Shown piece by piece: positions 34,666 through 42,555 of a stretch of 61,418 nt of DNA. The notes under the pieces were generated by a model. The model saw nothing but the letters and a program-made list of their open reading frames with translations. It searched no databases and was not told the DNA's origin. A program made the translations under genes and the position numbers. Every line of letters begins with the position of its first letter. The first letter of the stretch is position 1. Source of the stretch: CAZHGD01 sp964531735 (GTDB lineage: Bacteria; Armatimonadota; UBA10988); the NCBI GenBank assembly GCA_964531735.1, contig CAZHGD010000019.1, positions 1-61,418 of the forward strand, in the 5' to 3' direction.

Positions 34666-36612
34666 TCAACTGCGGGCTCTGAACATATCCATCGGCAGCC
34701 GGATGCCCCGCTCCACGATGCGGTCGTAGCACCGCGGGCGGATACCCGTCGGCTTCAGCTTGCCGATGATCTTGCCTTCGTCGGTGACGCCTTCGTGGTC
34801 GAAGGTGAACAGGTCCTGCAAGGTGATGATGTCACCCTCCATGCCGACCACTTCGGTGATGTACTCGATCTTGCGGCTGCCGTCCTTGAGACGCGCCTGC
34901 TGGACGATCAGGTCGACCGCGCTGGCCACCTGCTCGCGAATGGCGCGCAGCGGCAGCTCCATACCCGCCATGAGCACCAGGGTCTCGAGACGGCCGAGGC
35001 ACTCGCGCGGGTTGTTGGCGTGCAGCGTGGTCAGCGAGCCGTCGTGACCGGTGTTCATCGCCTGGAGCATGTCCAGCGCTTCGCCACCGCGGCACTCACC
35101 GACCACGATCCGGTCCGGGCGCATACGCAAGGTGTTCTTCACCAGTTCGCGGATGGTCACCTGGCCCTTGCCCTCGACGTTGGCCGGGCGCGTCTCCAGC
35201 GTCACCACGTGCTGCTGGCGCAACTGGAGTTCGGCCGCGTCCTCAACGGTGATGATGCGCTCATCGTTCGGGATGAACCCCGACATGATGTTCAGCAGCG
35301 TCGTCTTACCGGAACCGGTACCACCCGAGACCACGCAGTTCAGGCGCGCCTTGACGCAGGCATCGAGGAACTGCGCGGCTTCGGCGGTGAGCGTGCCGAA
35401 GTTGATCAGGTCGTTGATGGTGAACGGGTCGGCACTGAACTTACGGATGGTCAGGCACGGGCCCTTGAGCGCCAGCGGCGGGATGATGGCGTTGACGCGC
35501 GAGCCGGCCGCCGGGCCGTCCTTCAAGCGGGCGTCCACCATCGGGCTGGCCTCGTCGATGCGGCGGCCCAAGGGCGCGACGATCTTCTCGATGGTCTGCA
35601 GCACGTGCTGGTCGTCGCGGAACTTGACCTCGGTCAGCACCAGCTTGCCGCTGCGCTCGACGAAGACCATGTTGGACGCATTGACCATGACTTCCGAGAT
35701 GGTCGGATCGGCCAGGAGTGGCTCGAGCGGGCCGAGGCCCTTCATCTCGTTGAGCACTTCCTGGATGACCTGCGTCCGCTCCGAGCGCGAGACGACCACG
35801 CCGTACTCGCCGACCAGGGCGTCGACCTGGTTCTCGATCTGCGTGCGCAGCCGGTCGAGGTCGCCGCTGGTCGCCAGATCGGTGTCGATCTCGCGGATGA
35901 CCCGCTCCTGGATCTGCAGCTTGAGCCGCACGAACGGGTCTTCGCGCTCCATCTCCCGTACGCGCGCCTGCTCGGCCTCCACCAGGAACGGGTTCTTCAG
36001 GCCCTTGTGGATGGTGATCTGCGGGCCCTTGCGGGCCAGCGGCGGCACCACGATGCGCACTCGGCCTTCGGCGCCGAGCTTACGATCGAGCATCGGCGTG
36101 CTCTCGTCGACCTTGGCATTGAGCTGTGCCGCGATGCGCCGGCCGAGCTCCATGATGTGGTCGTCGTTGCGGAAGCGCACATCCACCTTGTCGAGGCGGT
36201 TGAGACGCTCGACATACACATCGTCGACCGCATTGACCACGATGCGCGACACCGTGGGGTCGTCGAGGAAGCCGTCGATCGGCCCGTAGCCCAGCAACTC
36301 GGCGATGAAGTCGCCGACCAACCGCTGCTTGACGGCACGGTCCAGCGCCTGGCCGCCCTGCCCCAGCTTGCGCGTGAGCAGTTCCTCAATCTGTAGCTTC
36401 AGGCGGTCCTCGTCCTTGTTGGAGACCGCGCGGTCCTCAACGCCATCGATGATGTCGTCGAACACCTGGTGCTTCAGCCGGTAGTAGGCATCCTCTTCGG
36501 TCTCGCTCAGCTCCTCGGTGGCGATCGCCTGCGTCGCCTCGCGCGCCGTCTCCGATCCGTCGGACTCCTGCGCGGTACCGATGCGGTTCAGTCTGTCCAG
36601 CAGAGACGACAT
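34666..36612 (-). CDS. cpaF: Tad pilus assembly ATPase CpaF with duplicated N-terminal domain
   Basis: A 648-residue secretion ATPase that powers Flp pilus assembly; usual members have ~450 residues. The surplus is a second copy of the N-terminal domain. Copy 1 has LLGYGPIDGFLDDPTVSRIV (residues ~106-125) and copy 2 GLGPLEPLLADPTISEVMVN (~292-311); each is followed by a VYVER/VFVER strand and a DES/DEASPM segment. Only copy 2 keeps the GSRVNAIIPP and TIRKF motifs. The ATPase domain is complete: Walker A GGTGSGKTT (~430), VEDAAELQL, RPDRIVVGECRGGEALDML and TTLHANNPRE. GGAGG lies six bases before this ATG; a TTG 18 codons earlier is weaker. Confidence 0.93.
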   Translation of the reverse strand: MSSLLDRLNRIGTAQESDGSETAREATQAIATEELSETEEDAYYRLKHQVFDDIIDGVEDRAVSNKDEDRLKLQIEELLTRKLGQGGQALDRAVKQRLVGDFIAELLGYGPIDGFLDDPTVSRIVVNAVDDVYVERLNRLDKVDVRFRNDDHIMELGRRIAAQLNAKVDESTPMLDRKLGAEGRVRIVVPPLARKGPQITIHKGLKNPFLVEAEQARVREMEREDPFVRLKLQIQERVIREIDTDLATSGDLDRLRTQIENQVDALVGEYGVVVSRSERTQVIQEVLNEMKGLGPLEPLLADPTISEVMVNASNMVFVERSGKLVLTEVKFRDDQHVLQTIEKIVAPLGRRIDEASPMVDARLKDGPAAGSRVNAIIPPLALKGPCLTIRKFSADPFTINDLINFGTLTAEAAQFLDACVKARLNCVVSGGTGSGKTTLLNIMSGFIPNDERIITVEDAAELQLRQQHVVTLETRPANVEGKGQVTIRELVKNTLRMRPDRIVVGECRGGEALDMLQAMNTGHDGSLTTLHANNPRECLGRLETLVLMAGMELPLRAIREQVASAVDLIVQQARLKDGSRKIEYITEVVGMEGDIITLQDLFTFDHEGVTDEGKIIGKLKPTGIRPRCYDRIVERGIRLPMDMFRARS

Positions 36613-36668
36613 CCTCTTCCTCCGCGGGGAGTCGTCAGGCCCGGGCGACTCCACGTTCTCTGGCAACC

Positions 36669-36698
36669 ATTATAGCCAAACGCGCGCGGGCACGTCGA
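36669..36698 (-). promoter_or_regulatory. Internal promoter before cpaF
   Basis: A perfect -10 box TATAAT (36674-36669 on the minus strand) with a TCGACG -35 box 18 bases upstream lies in the 136-base gap between cpaE and cpaF. The gap also holds GC-rich hairpins (CCCGACGTCGGG and the GGCGGCG/CGCCGCC pair). It could give cpaF, tadB and tadC extra transcription. Confidence 0.55.
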
Positions 36699-36748
36699 GG
36701 CGGCGCGCCACGGCGCCGCCCGGTGCCCGACGTCGGGTCCCTCGCCGG

Positions 36749-37984
36749 TCAGCCGCGCAGCCAGCCCAGCAGACCGCCGCCGCCGCCACCGCCATGCTGC
36801 GTCGCCATCTCGGGCGACTCCTCGAGGAACTCTTCCTCGCGGCCCATGAGTTGGTACGCGATCCGGCGAATGCTCTGCGCGATCTGCGTCTTCGGCTGAC
36901 TGAGCACAAACGGCTCGCCTTCGTTCACGCTGGTCACCGCCACCCGGCCGTCCGACGGGATGAAGGCGCTGATGTCGTACTCCAGCGTCTGCTCCACATC
37001 CTCCGGGCTGATGCCGACGTCCGAGTTCGAGCGGTTCAGCACCAGCCGCACCTTCTCCGGGCCGTAACGCAGCTTCTGCATCATGGCCAGCGCGGTCTTG
37101 GTGTTGTGCAGCGCCAGCAGATCGAGCGCCGTCAGCAGGATGATCTGGTCGCTGTGGTCGAGTGCCGTCAGAGTGGTGTCCTGCAGGAACGACGGGGTGT
37201 CGATGACGACGTACGTGTAGCGCTCGCGCAACACCTGCAGGACCTTCTCGACCACGAAGACCGTGATCGTGTCGGCATACTCCGGTCGCGCCGGCGCCGC
37301 CAGCACCCGCAGGCCGCTGGCATCGTGCGTCGTCAGGAAGCTCTCCATCAGGTCGGCGTCGAGCTGGTTCATCCGCTGGATGACCGCCGCGATGGTGCGC
37401 TCCGGCGTGATGTTGAGCATCAGGTCGATGTCGCCGAACTGCAGGTTCAGGTCGACCAGCACCGCCGGCCGGCCCGACTCCCGCGCCAGCACCACCGCCA
37501 GGTTGGCCGCCAACATGCTCTTGCCCACGCCGCCCTGCGGGCTGTAGACCGAGACCACCTTGGCCGCGACATGACCCGAGGCCGATTCGACGGCGGCCAG
37601 TTGCTGCTTGCGCAGGTCCACCTTGTTGGCCACCGCCTGGACACTATCGATCACCGCCTGCGTGTTGAACGGCTTCGGCAGGAAGTCATCCGCACCGACC
37701 TGCATGGCCGCCCGCACGTCGTCGACCGTCGGTGCCTGCCCGGTCATGATGATCCCGACCCCGCGGTGCTGGGCCCGGACCTTCTCGGCCAGATCGAGGG
37801 CGTTGGCGCCGCTCAGGTCGCGATCGAGCAGGACCACATCGACGTTCAGCGGCCCGATCAACTGCACCAGCTCGGACCCCTCGTCGACGTCGTCGACCAC
37901 TTCGAACTTCGGTTGGAACTCCAGCGCCTCACTCAGGATGCGCCGCGAGTCCTCGTGCGAATCGGCGATCAGTATCCGGGCCAC
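36749..37984 (-). CDS. cpaE: Tad pilus localisation protein CpaE/TadZ (receiver + ParA/MinD ATPase)
   Basis: A 411-residue protein. Residues 1-120 form a response-regulator receiver domain that keeps the usual phosphorylation set: Asp8, Asp54 (DVVLLDRDLSG), Thr81 and Lys104 (FLPKPF). The ATPase domain has a deviant Walker A (PQGGVGKSM, residues ~149-157) and LVDLNLQFGDIDLML. In most TadZ proteins the receiver is degenerate, so a phosphorylatable domain is noteworthy. TadZ localises pilus assembly to a pole. The C-terminus is glycine-rich (HGGGGGGGLLGWLRG). The GTG start follows an AGGAG that overlaps the stop of cpaC. Confidence 0.92.
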   Translation of the reverse strand: MARILIADSHEDSRRILSEALEFQPKFEVVDDVDEGSELVQLIGPLNVDVVLLDRDLSGANALDLAEKVRAQHRGVGIIMTGQAPTVDDVRAAMQVGADDFLPKPFNTQAVIDSVQAVANKVDLRKQQLAAVESASGHVAAKVVSVYSPQGGVGKSMLAANLAVVLARESGRPAVLVDLNLQFGDIDLMLNITPERTIAAVIQRMNQLDADLMESFLTTHDASGLRVLAAPARPEYADTITVFVVEKVLQVLRERYTYVVIDTPSFLQDTTLTALDHSDQIILLTALDLLALHNTKTALAMMQKLRYGPEKVRLVLNRSNSDVGISPEDVEQTLEYDISAFIPSDGRVAVTSVNEGEPFVLSQPKTQIAQSIRRIAYQLMGREEEFLEESPEMATQHGGGGGGGLLGWLRG

Positions 37985-37993
37985 GGGTCGCTC

Positions 37994-40402
37994 CTACCAC
38001 TTGATGCGCGGGGTCATGACCACCACGACCGTCGTCTGCTCTTTGCGGTTCTCGGTGTTCCGGAACAGCTCACCGATGACCGGTATGTCCGAGATGAACG
38101 GCAGCCGGCTGACGTTCTTGCGCTCGGTCTCCGTGGTCAAGCCACCGATGGCCAGCGTCTCGCCGTCATCCACCGTCACCACCGTGATGGCCTTGCGCGT
38201 CGTCAAGGCCGGGATGGTCGAGTTGCCGATGACGACCGACAGACCGTAGTCGACCGCCGAGACTTCGGTCTCGATCGTCATCTCGATGGCGTTGGTCGTC
38301 GGCGCCCAGGCGATGCGCGGCGTCACCAGCAGCCGGATGCCCACCGGCCGGAACTCGACCGACACGCCAGTCGTGCCGCCCGTGCCCGTGGTCGTGCTGG
38401 GCAGCGGGATCTCGGTGACGATCTCGACGGTGCCTTGCTGGCTTTCGTTGCTGGTGATGTTCGGCTGCGAGAGCACCCGCGCCCGGTTGTTGGTCACCAG
38501 CGCCCGCACACTCGCCGCCAAGGCGTCGAGGCGGTTGATGCGCCCGTTGGCCGTGCGCTCGCCATAGACGGTCAACTGCCCGTTGGAGCTGACCACCGAG
38601 GTGCCCGAGGTGGTGCTGCCCGTGCCGCCGCTGGTGCCTGTGCCGCCGGTGGGCGTGCCGTAGCTGAAGCCGATCTGCCGCAGGTCGGAGGCCGTCATTT
38701 CGACGATCTGCGCCTCGGTAACGACGCGGGCCATCTTGACCTGCAGGCCCTTGTCGCGCAGCTCATACTCGTTGTTGTACTGCTCGACGACTTCCTGCAC
38801 CGCCTGGACGATGTCGGCCTGCTCCTCCTCGTTGCGGCAACTGCCGCGCAGCACCACGCGCTTCTTCGGCGTCTCGAAGACCTCGACCACCACGCGCTCA
38901 TGGGGCACGCCGCTGGCTTCCAGCGCCTCGGCCACCGCCTGCGCAATCGGCTTGCGTTCGGCCGCGGCCACCGGCTTGCCGCCACCGGCCGCGCCGCCCG
39001 GCGCCGGGCCGCCGGCCCCACCGCCGACCAGCTCGTCGGGCGGGGGTGGCAGCGGCGTCACGATGTTGTTGGTGATCTGCGCGGCACTGCCCAGCTCGAA
39101 CTGGACGATCTGTTCGGCCTTCAGTCGGTCGGCCGGGACCGGCGCTTCACCGCTCAGCAGCACGCGGAGCGTCTCGCCGTCCGGCTCGGTCCGCAGCCGC
39201 ACCCGGATGGAGGCGTTCGGCAGCTCGGCGGCCAGCAGCTTCTCGATCCGGTTCGCCTGCGCTTCCAGCACCTCCGGCCGCTGCGAGGCCAGACTGCGCA
39301 CTTCGATGAAGTTGCTGATCCGCGAGGTGGTCGGGAACAGCGCGGTGATGGCCTGCTCGGCGCGGAGCCGGTGCGCCTGCGTCGGCACGGTGCCGGTCAG
39401 GATGACGCTCGGCGCGGTGGCGTCGTGGCGGGTCACCACCTGCACGCCCTGGACGCCGACCAGCGCCAGCACGCGGTCGATCTCCGCGGCCGACGGCGTG
39501 TTGCCCGGCGCGCCGGCCTTCTCGGGCGGGCCGACCACGCGCACCTTGACCATCGCGCTCTCGCGCTGGCCGAGATAGGCATCGGCGCCGATGTACCACA
39601 GCATCAGCGTGGTCTCACCCGGGGCCTTGGCGATGATCACCACCTCGCGCGGCGGCATCATGACCACGTCGGCCACGGCGCTCTCGGCGATCAGGGCCCG
39701 CTTCAGCTCGGTCGGCACGGTCACCAGGCGCGCCTCGCCCACCGACATGTCGAGGGCACCGGCCTGCTTGATGTCGTCGAGCTTGACGCCCAGCGACGGC
39801 AGGTTGGCCAACGGCGGGTTGGTCCGCGAGCCGCTCGGCAGCGCCGGCGGCGGCACGGCGCCGGTCTCGGGCGCCGACCGCGGCGCCACCGCCGGGCCGA
39901 GCGCGGGTGCCGGACCGATGGTCAGCTTGTTCTGCACCTTGGCGATCCGCGCGCCGGCCAGGGCCGTGGCCCGTTCGGCGGCGGCCCCGCTGCTCACCGT
40001 GCCGCTCAGCGTCGCGGTGTCACCGTCGACGGTCACCTCGATCGCCAGGTCGCGGGTCAGTGCATCGGCCGCCAGCGCCGCCTTGATGGTCCGCTCGCGT
40101 TGCCGGTCGACTTCGCCGGACGCGACCACGGTCACCAGGTACGGGTGCGTCTTGCCGTCGCGGTCCCAGACCACGACCTTGGTCTGACCGAGGGCCTTGC
40201 CGCGCACCCGGACGCCGTCCGGCAGCACTTCGAAGTCGGCCTTGTCGGCGTCGATGACCACGGATTTCTGGAAGCCCGGCGCGGGAATCATCGCCGTGCC
40301 TCCGACCTGGACCACGATCTCCGGACTCGGCGTCTGAGCCACACCGGGCATCGCCGCCACGGCCAGGATGGCCGCCGCGAGCCAGACTCGGGTTAGTTTC
40401 AT
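37994..40402 (-). CDS. cpaC: Tad secretin CpaC/RcpA with extended periplasmic region
   Basis: An 802-residue outer-membrane secretin; typical CpaC proteins have ~450-600 residues. A signal peptide (VWLAAAILAVAAMPGVAQ) is followed by the N-terminal pilus-secretin domain (IVVQVGGTAMIPAPGFQKSV), then at least three BON-like repeats (DLAIEVTVDGDTATLSGTVS; TAPSVILTGTVPTQAHRLRAEQ; ERVVVEVFETPKKRVVLRGS) and a Gly/Pro-rich linker. The barrel domain has the family signature at its end (DGETLAIGGLTTETERKNVS, FISDIPVIGELFR). A Gly/Thr-rich loop interrupts the barrel. GAGG lies four bases before the ATG. Confidence 0.92.
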   Translation of the reverse strand: MKLTRVWLAAAILAVAAMPGVAQTPSPEIVVQVGGTAMIPAPGFQKSVVIDADKADFEVLPDGVRVRGKALGQTKVVVWDRDGKTHPYLVTVVASGEVDRQRERTIKAALAADALTRDLAIEVTVDGDTATLSGTVSSGAAAERATALAGARIAKVQNKLTIGPAPALGPAVAPRSAPETGAVPPPALPSGSRTNPPLANLPSLGVKLDDIKQAGALDMSVGEARLVTVPTELKRALIAESAVADVVMMPPREVVIIAKAPGETTLMLWYIGADAYLGQRESAMVKVRVVGPPEKAGAPGNTPSAAEIDRVLALVGVQGVQVVTRHDATAPSVILTGTVPTQAHRLRAEQAITALFPTTSRISNFIEVRSLASQRPEVLEAQANRIEKLLAAELPNASIRVRLRTEPDGETLRVLLSGEAPVPADRLKAEQIVQFELGSAAQITNNIVTPLPPPPDELVGGGAGGPAPGGAAGGGKPVAAAERKPIAQAVAEALEASGVPHERVVVEVFETPKKRVVLRGSCRNEEEQADIVQAVQEVVEQYNNEYELRDKGLQVKMARVVTEAQIVEMTASDLRQIGFSYGTPTGGTGTSGGTGSTTSGTSVVSSNGQLTVYGERTANGRINRLDALAASVRALVTNNRARVLSQPNITSNESQQGTVEIVTEIPLPSTTTGTGGTTGVSVEFRPVGIRLLVTPRIAWAPTTNAIEMTIETEVSAVDYGLSVVIGNSTIPALTTRKAITVVTVDDGETLAIGGLTTETERKNVSRLPFISDIPVIGELFRNTENRKEQTTVVVVMTPRIKW

Positions 40403-40494
40403 GATACCTCGCCTTCCGCGCGCTCGACGCCTCCGGGCGCCCTCGGCCCGCTCGGGTGGCCGGTCATCCAGCGCTGCCCGCGTATGGTTGGACA

Positions 40495-41841
40495 TCAGTA
40501 GCTGACGACAGTCTTTTCTTTTCCGCGGTAGACTTCCACCGACCGGGCCAGCGGTGTCTGCTGCCCCGGCTTGGCGCCCTTCTGAGCCTGCGCCTGAGCC
40601 TTCAGCCGGCGGTTCTCGTCCTGCAGCGCCTTGACCTGCGAGTTCGGCGTCACCGACGCCGGCGGCACTGCCGGGGGCGGCCCGCTGGGCGTGGTGCTCG
40701 GGGCCGAGACCGGCGCGCTGCGAGTGCCGTAGCGCCGCACGTTGCGCAGCTCGGCTTGCAGCTCAGCCATCTTGACCTGCCGCTCCAGTTGCTCCACCTG
40801 CTTGTCGGCCAGGCGCTGCCGCTCCTGGTCCAGCGTCTGGCGGCGCTGCACGTACTTCTCGGGGTTGCGCTGGTCGAGCGGCACCACATCGTCGAGGGTC
40901 AGCACGTGGCCGGCCAGCCCCGGCTTGAGCGGCGGGCCGGTCGGGCTCGCCAGGCCGGGCTGGCCACCGATGGCCGGCACCGCCGGCGCACCGGTGTCGA
41001 ACAGCACCTGCTGCGCGTCCTCTTCGCGGTGCAGCGCGACCACCAGCTCCGAGGTCTTGCGCCAGAGCGCGATCACCTGGGCCTGGGCGGCGCTCACCTC
41101 GACCGTCACGCTCGGGTTCTTGATCTCCGGCTCGAGCCGCTTGCGCAGGTCGGCGATGGGATCGTCGTAGCTGGCCTTGAGCACCTCGGCCGACGGCGGC
41201 GGCGTGTCCTTCATCTTGGCCGCCTTCTGCTCTTCCAGTTCCTTGATCTTCTTCTCGATGTCGGCCTTGCGCTTGGCCTCTTTCTCCTTCGAGATGACCG
41301 TGTCCACCGCCAGCACGCGCACGTTGTTGGAGACTTTCACGCTGACGGTCTCGCCGCCGTGCTGGTCGCCGCTGATGCCGAAGACATCGACGCGGTCGTC
41401 GGGGCTGAGGAACTTCAGGTCATAGAGGCTGGGCTGAGTCGGCGCCGGGATGGTCACGGCCACCATGCCCGGCTCGATCTTCTGCGACATCTGCTGCGGC
41501 GCGACCTCCAGGTTGGCCGGCGTGAACGCTTCACCCGCGCCAATCGGCAGCGTCGCCGTGCCGCCGACGATCAGATTCGCGTCGGCAATGGCGTCCTTGG
41601 GGAAGCGCGCGAAGTCGTCGTCGGTGACCATTTTGGTCTCGACGTCTTCCATGCCGATCTTGCGGCCGCGCGGCACCGCCACCTTGGCGATGGTCACGGC
41701 CTTGGTCGGCATGGCCTTCTTGGCTTCCTCTTTCGGCGCCTTGCCGCCCACACCGGCGCCTTGGCACCCTCTGAGGCCCATGATCAGGAAGGCCACCAGG
41801 GCAATCCCCAGCAGTGGGATCATCAGTCGTCGAACGTTCAT
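40495..41841 (-). CDS. cpaB: Tad pilus assembly protein CpaB/RcpC with long C-terminal coil
   Basis: A 448-residue membrane-anchored periplasmic protein. One N-terminal helix (LMIPLLGIALVAFLIMGL) is followed by an SAF-like domain (VAVPRGRKIGMEDVETKMVT, GEAFTPANLE) and the RcpC beta domain (VAVTIPAPTQPSLYDLKFLSPDDRVDVFG). A coiled-coil region follows (residues ~200-230, KEKEAKRKADIEKKIKELEEQ), and again at the C-terminus (~330-370 and ~415-430). The family usually has about 300 residues, so the C-terminal ~130 are extra. CpaB is thought to gate or stabilise the secretin. The start has a GAGG site. Confidence 0.88.
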   Translation of the reverse strand: MNVRRLMIPLLGIALVAFLIMGLRGCQGAGVGGKAPKEEAKKAMPTKAVTIAKVAVPRGRKIGMEDVETKMVTDDDFARFPKDAIADANLIVGGTATLPIGAGEAFTPANLEVAPQQMSQKIEPGMVAVTIPAPTQPSLYDLKFLSPDDRVDVFGISGDQHGGETVSVKVSNNVRVLAVDTVISKEKEAKRKADIEKKIKELEEQKAAKMKDTPPPSAEVLKASYDDPIADLRKRLEPEIKNPSVTVEVSAAQAQVIALWRKTSELVVALHREEDAQQVLFDTGAPAVPAIGGQPGLASPTGPPLKPGLAGHVLTLDDVVPLDQRNPEKYVQRRQTLDQERQRLADKQVEQLERQVKMAELQAELRNVRRYGTRSAPVSAPSTTPSGPPPAVPPASVTPNSQVKALQDENRRLKAQAQAQKGAKPGQQTPLARSVEVYRGKEKTVVSY

Positions 41842-41857
41842 CCTCGGCCTCGGTCTT

Positions 41858-42421
41858 TCATGCCCACAAAGGGAATACGGACCCGGTGGTCCACACGAAC
41901 GTCACGGTCGTGAACACGCCCAGCGCCAGACCCAGCGCATAGGGCACTTGGCCCTGACTCTTGGCTTCGAAGTCCATTGCCCGCCAGGCCAGCAGCGAGT
42001 TCCGGAAGTAGTACCCGATGTTCTCGAAGGCCGCGTGCACTTCCTGACGCCGCCGCAACACCACCAGGCACACCAAGCCGTGAACCAACGAACCGTACAG
42101 GAAGGCGAACAGCGCCACCATGGGACCACCCAGGGCGCCCACGCCTGCCAGGTATTTGACATCGCCCGCCTTGACGAGGTTTAGGGCAAATGGTACGAAA
42201 AGTATCCCGAACCCGACAGCGGCGCCGTAGACGCCCACCGTCCAGCGCCCCGCACCAATCTGGTAGGCCGCCGGCAAGGCATTGGCCGCGACGCCGAAGA
42301 GGATCATCGGGAAGGTGACCACATTCGGAATCCGGCGGCTCCGCAGGTCAGTGATGGTCACAATGACACCACTGACCAGCAGTAGTCCACCCAGCCACGG
42401 CGTTAGGGCTATCGACGCCAC
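41858..42421 (-). CDS. cpaA: Prepilin peptidase CpaA (A24 family)
   Basis: A 187-residue inner-membrane aspartic peptidase, first gene of the Tad operon. The catalytic pair is present: Asp in ITDLRSRRIPNVV and Asp in VKAGDVKYLAGVG. Five or so hydrophobic helices are visible. It cleaves and probably N-methylates Flp pilin leaders; the pilin pair lies at 28365-28785. It starts at GTG with a GGGGAAGCGAGC leader. No separate TadV or TadE/F/G pseudopilin genes are nearby. Confidence 0.9.
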   Translation of the reverse strand: MASIALTPWLGGLLLVSGVIVTITDLRSRRIPNVVTFPMILFGVAANALPAAYQIGAGRWTVGVYGAAVGFGILFVPFALNLVKAGDVKYLAGVGALGGPMVALFAFLYGSLVHGLVCLVVLRRRQEVHAAFENIGYYFRNSLLAWRAMDFEAKSQGQVPYALGLALGVFTTVTFVWTTGSVFPLWA

Positions 42422-42456
42422 GCTCGCTTCCCCAGTCCTTTTTGGCCGGCGGATCG

Positions 42457-42486
42457 AGTATAGTCAACCCGATTTCCGCTCGTCAA
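42457..42486 (-). promoter_or_regulatory. Promoter of the Tad assembly operon
   Basis: On the minus strand TTGACG (-35, 42486-42481) and TATACT (-10, 42462-42457) lie 18 bases apart. Transcription would start ~30 bases before the cpaA GTG. I see no operator palindrome here. Confidence 0.75.
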
Positions 42487-42555
42487 CGCGCTTAGACACC
42501 GCTGCGGCGTGGTTCGGTTCAGCCATTTTCAGCCGCGCCGCCCGCACCGTCCGGT

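Noticed and set aside
36518..40396. A 1292-codon plus-strand frame opposite the Tad genes
   Set aside because: It overlaps three clearly assigned genes (cpaF end, cpaE, cpaC) on the other strand and shows no domain.
40456..41913. A plus-strand frame opposite cpaB
   Set aside because: It is an antisense frame with no domain and starts inside cpaC's leader.
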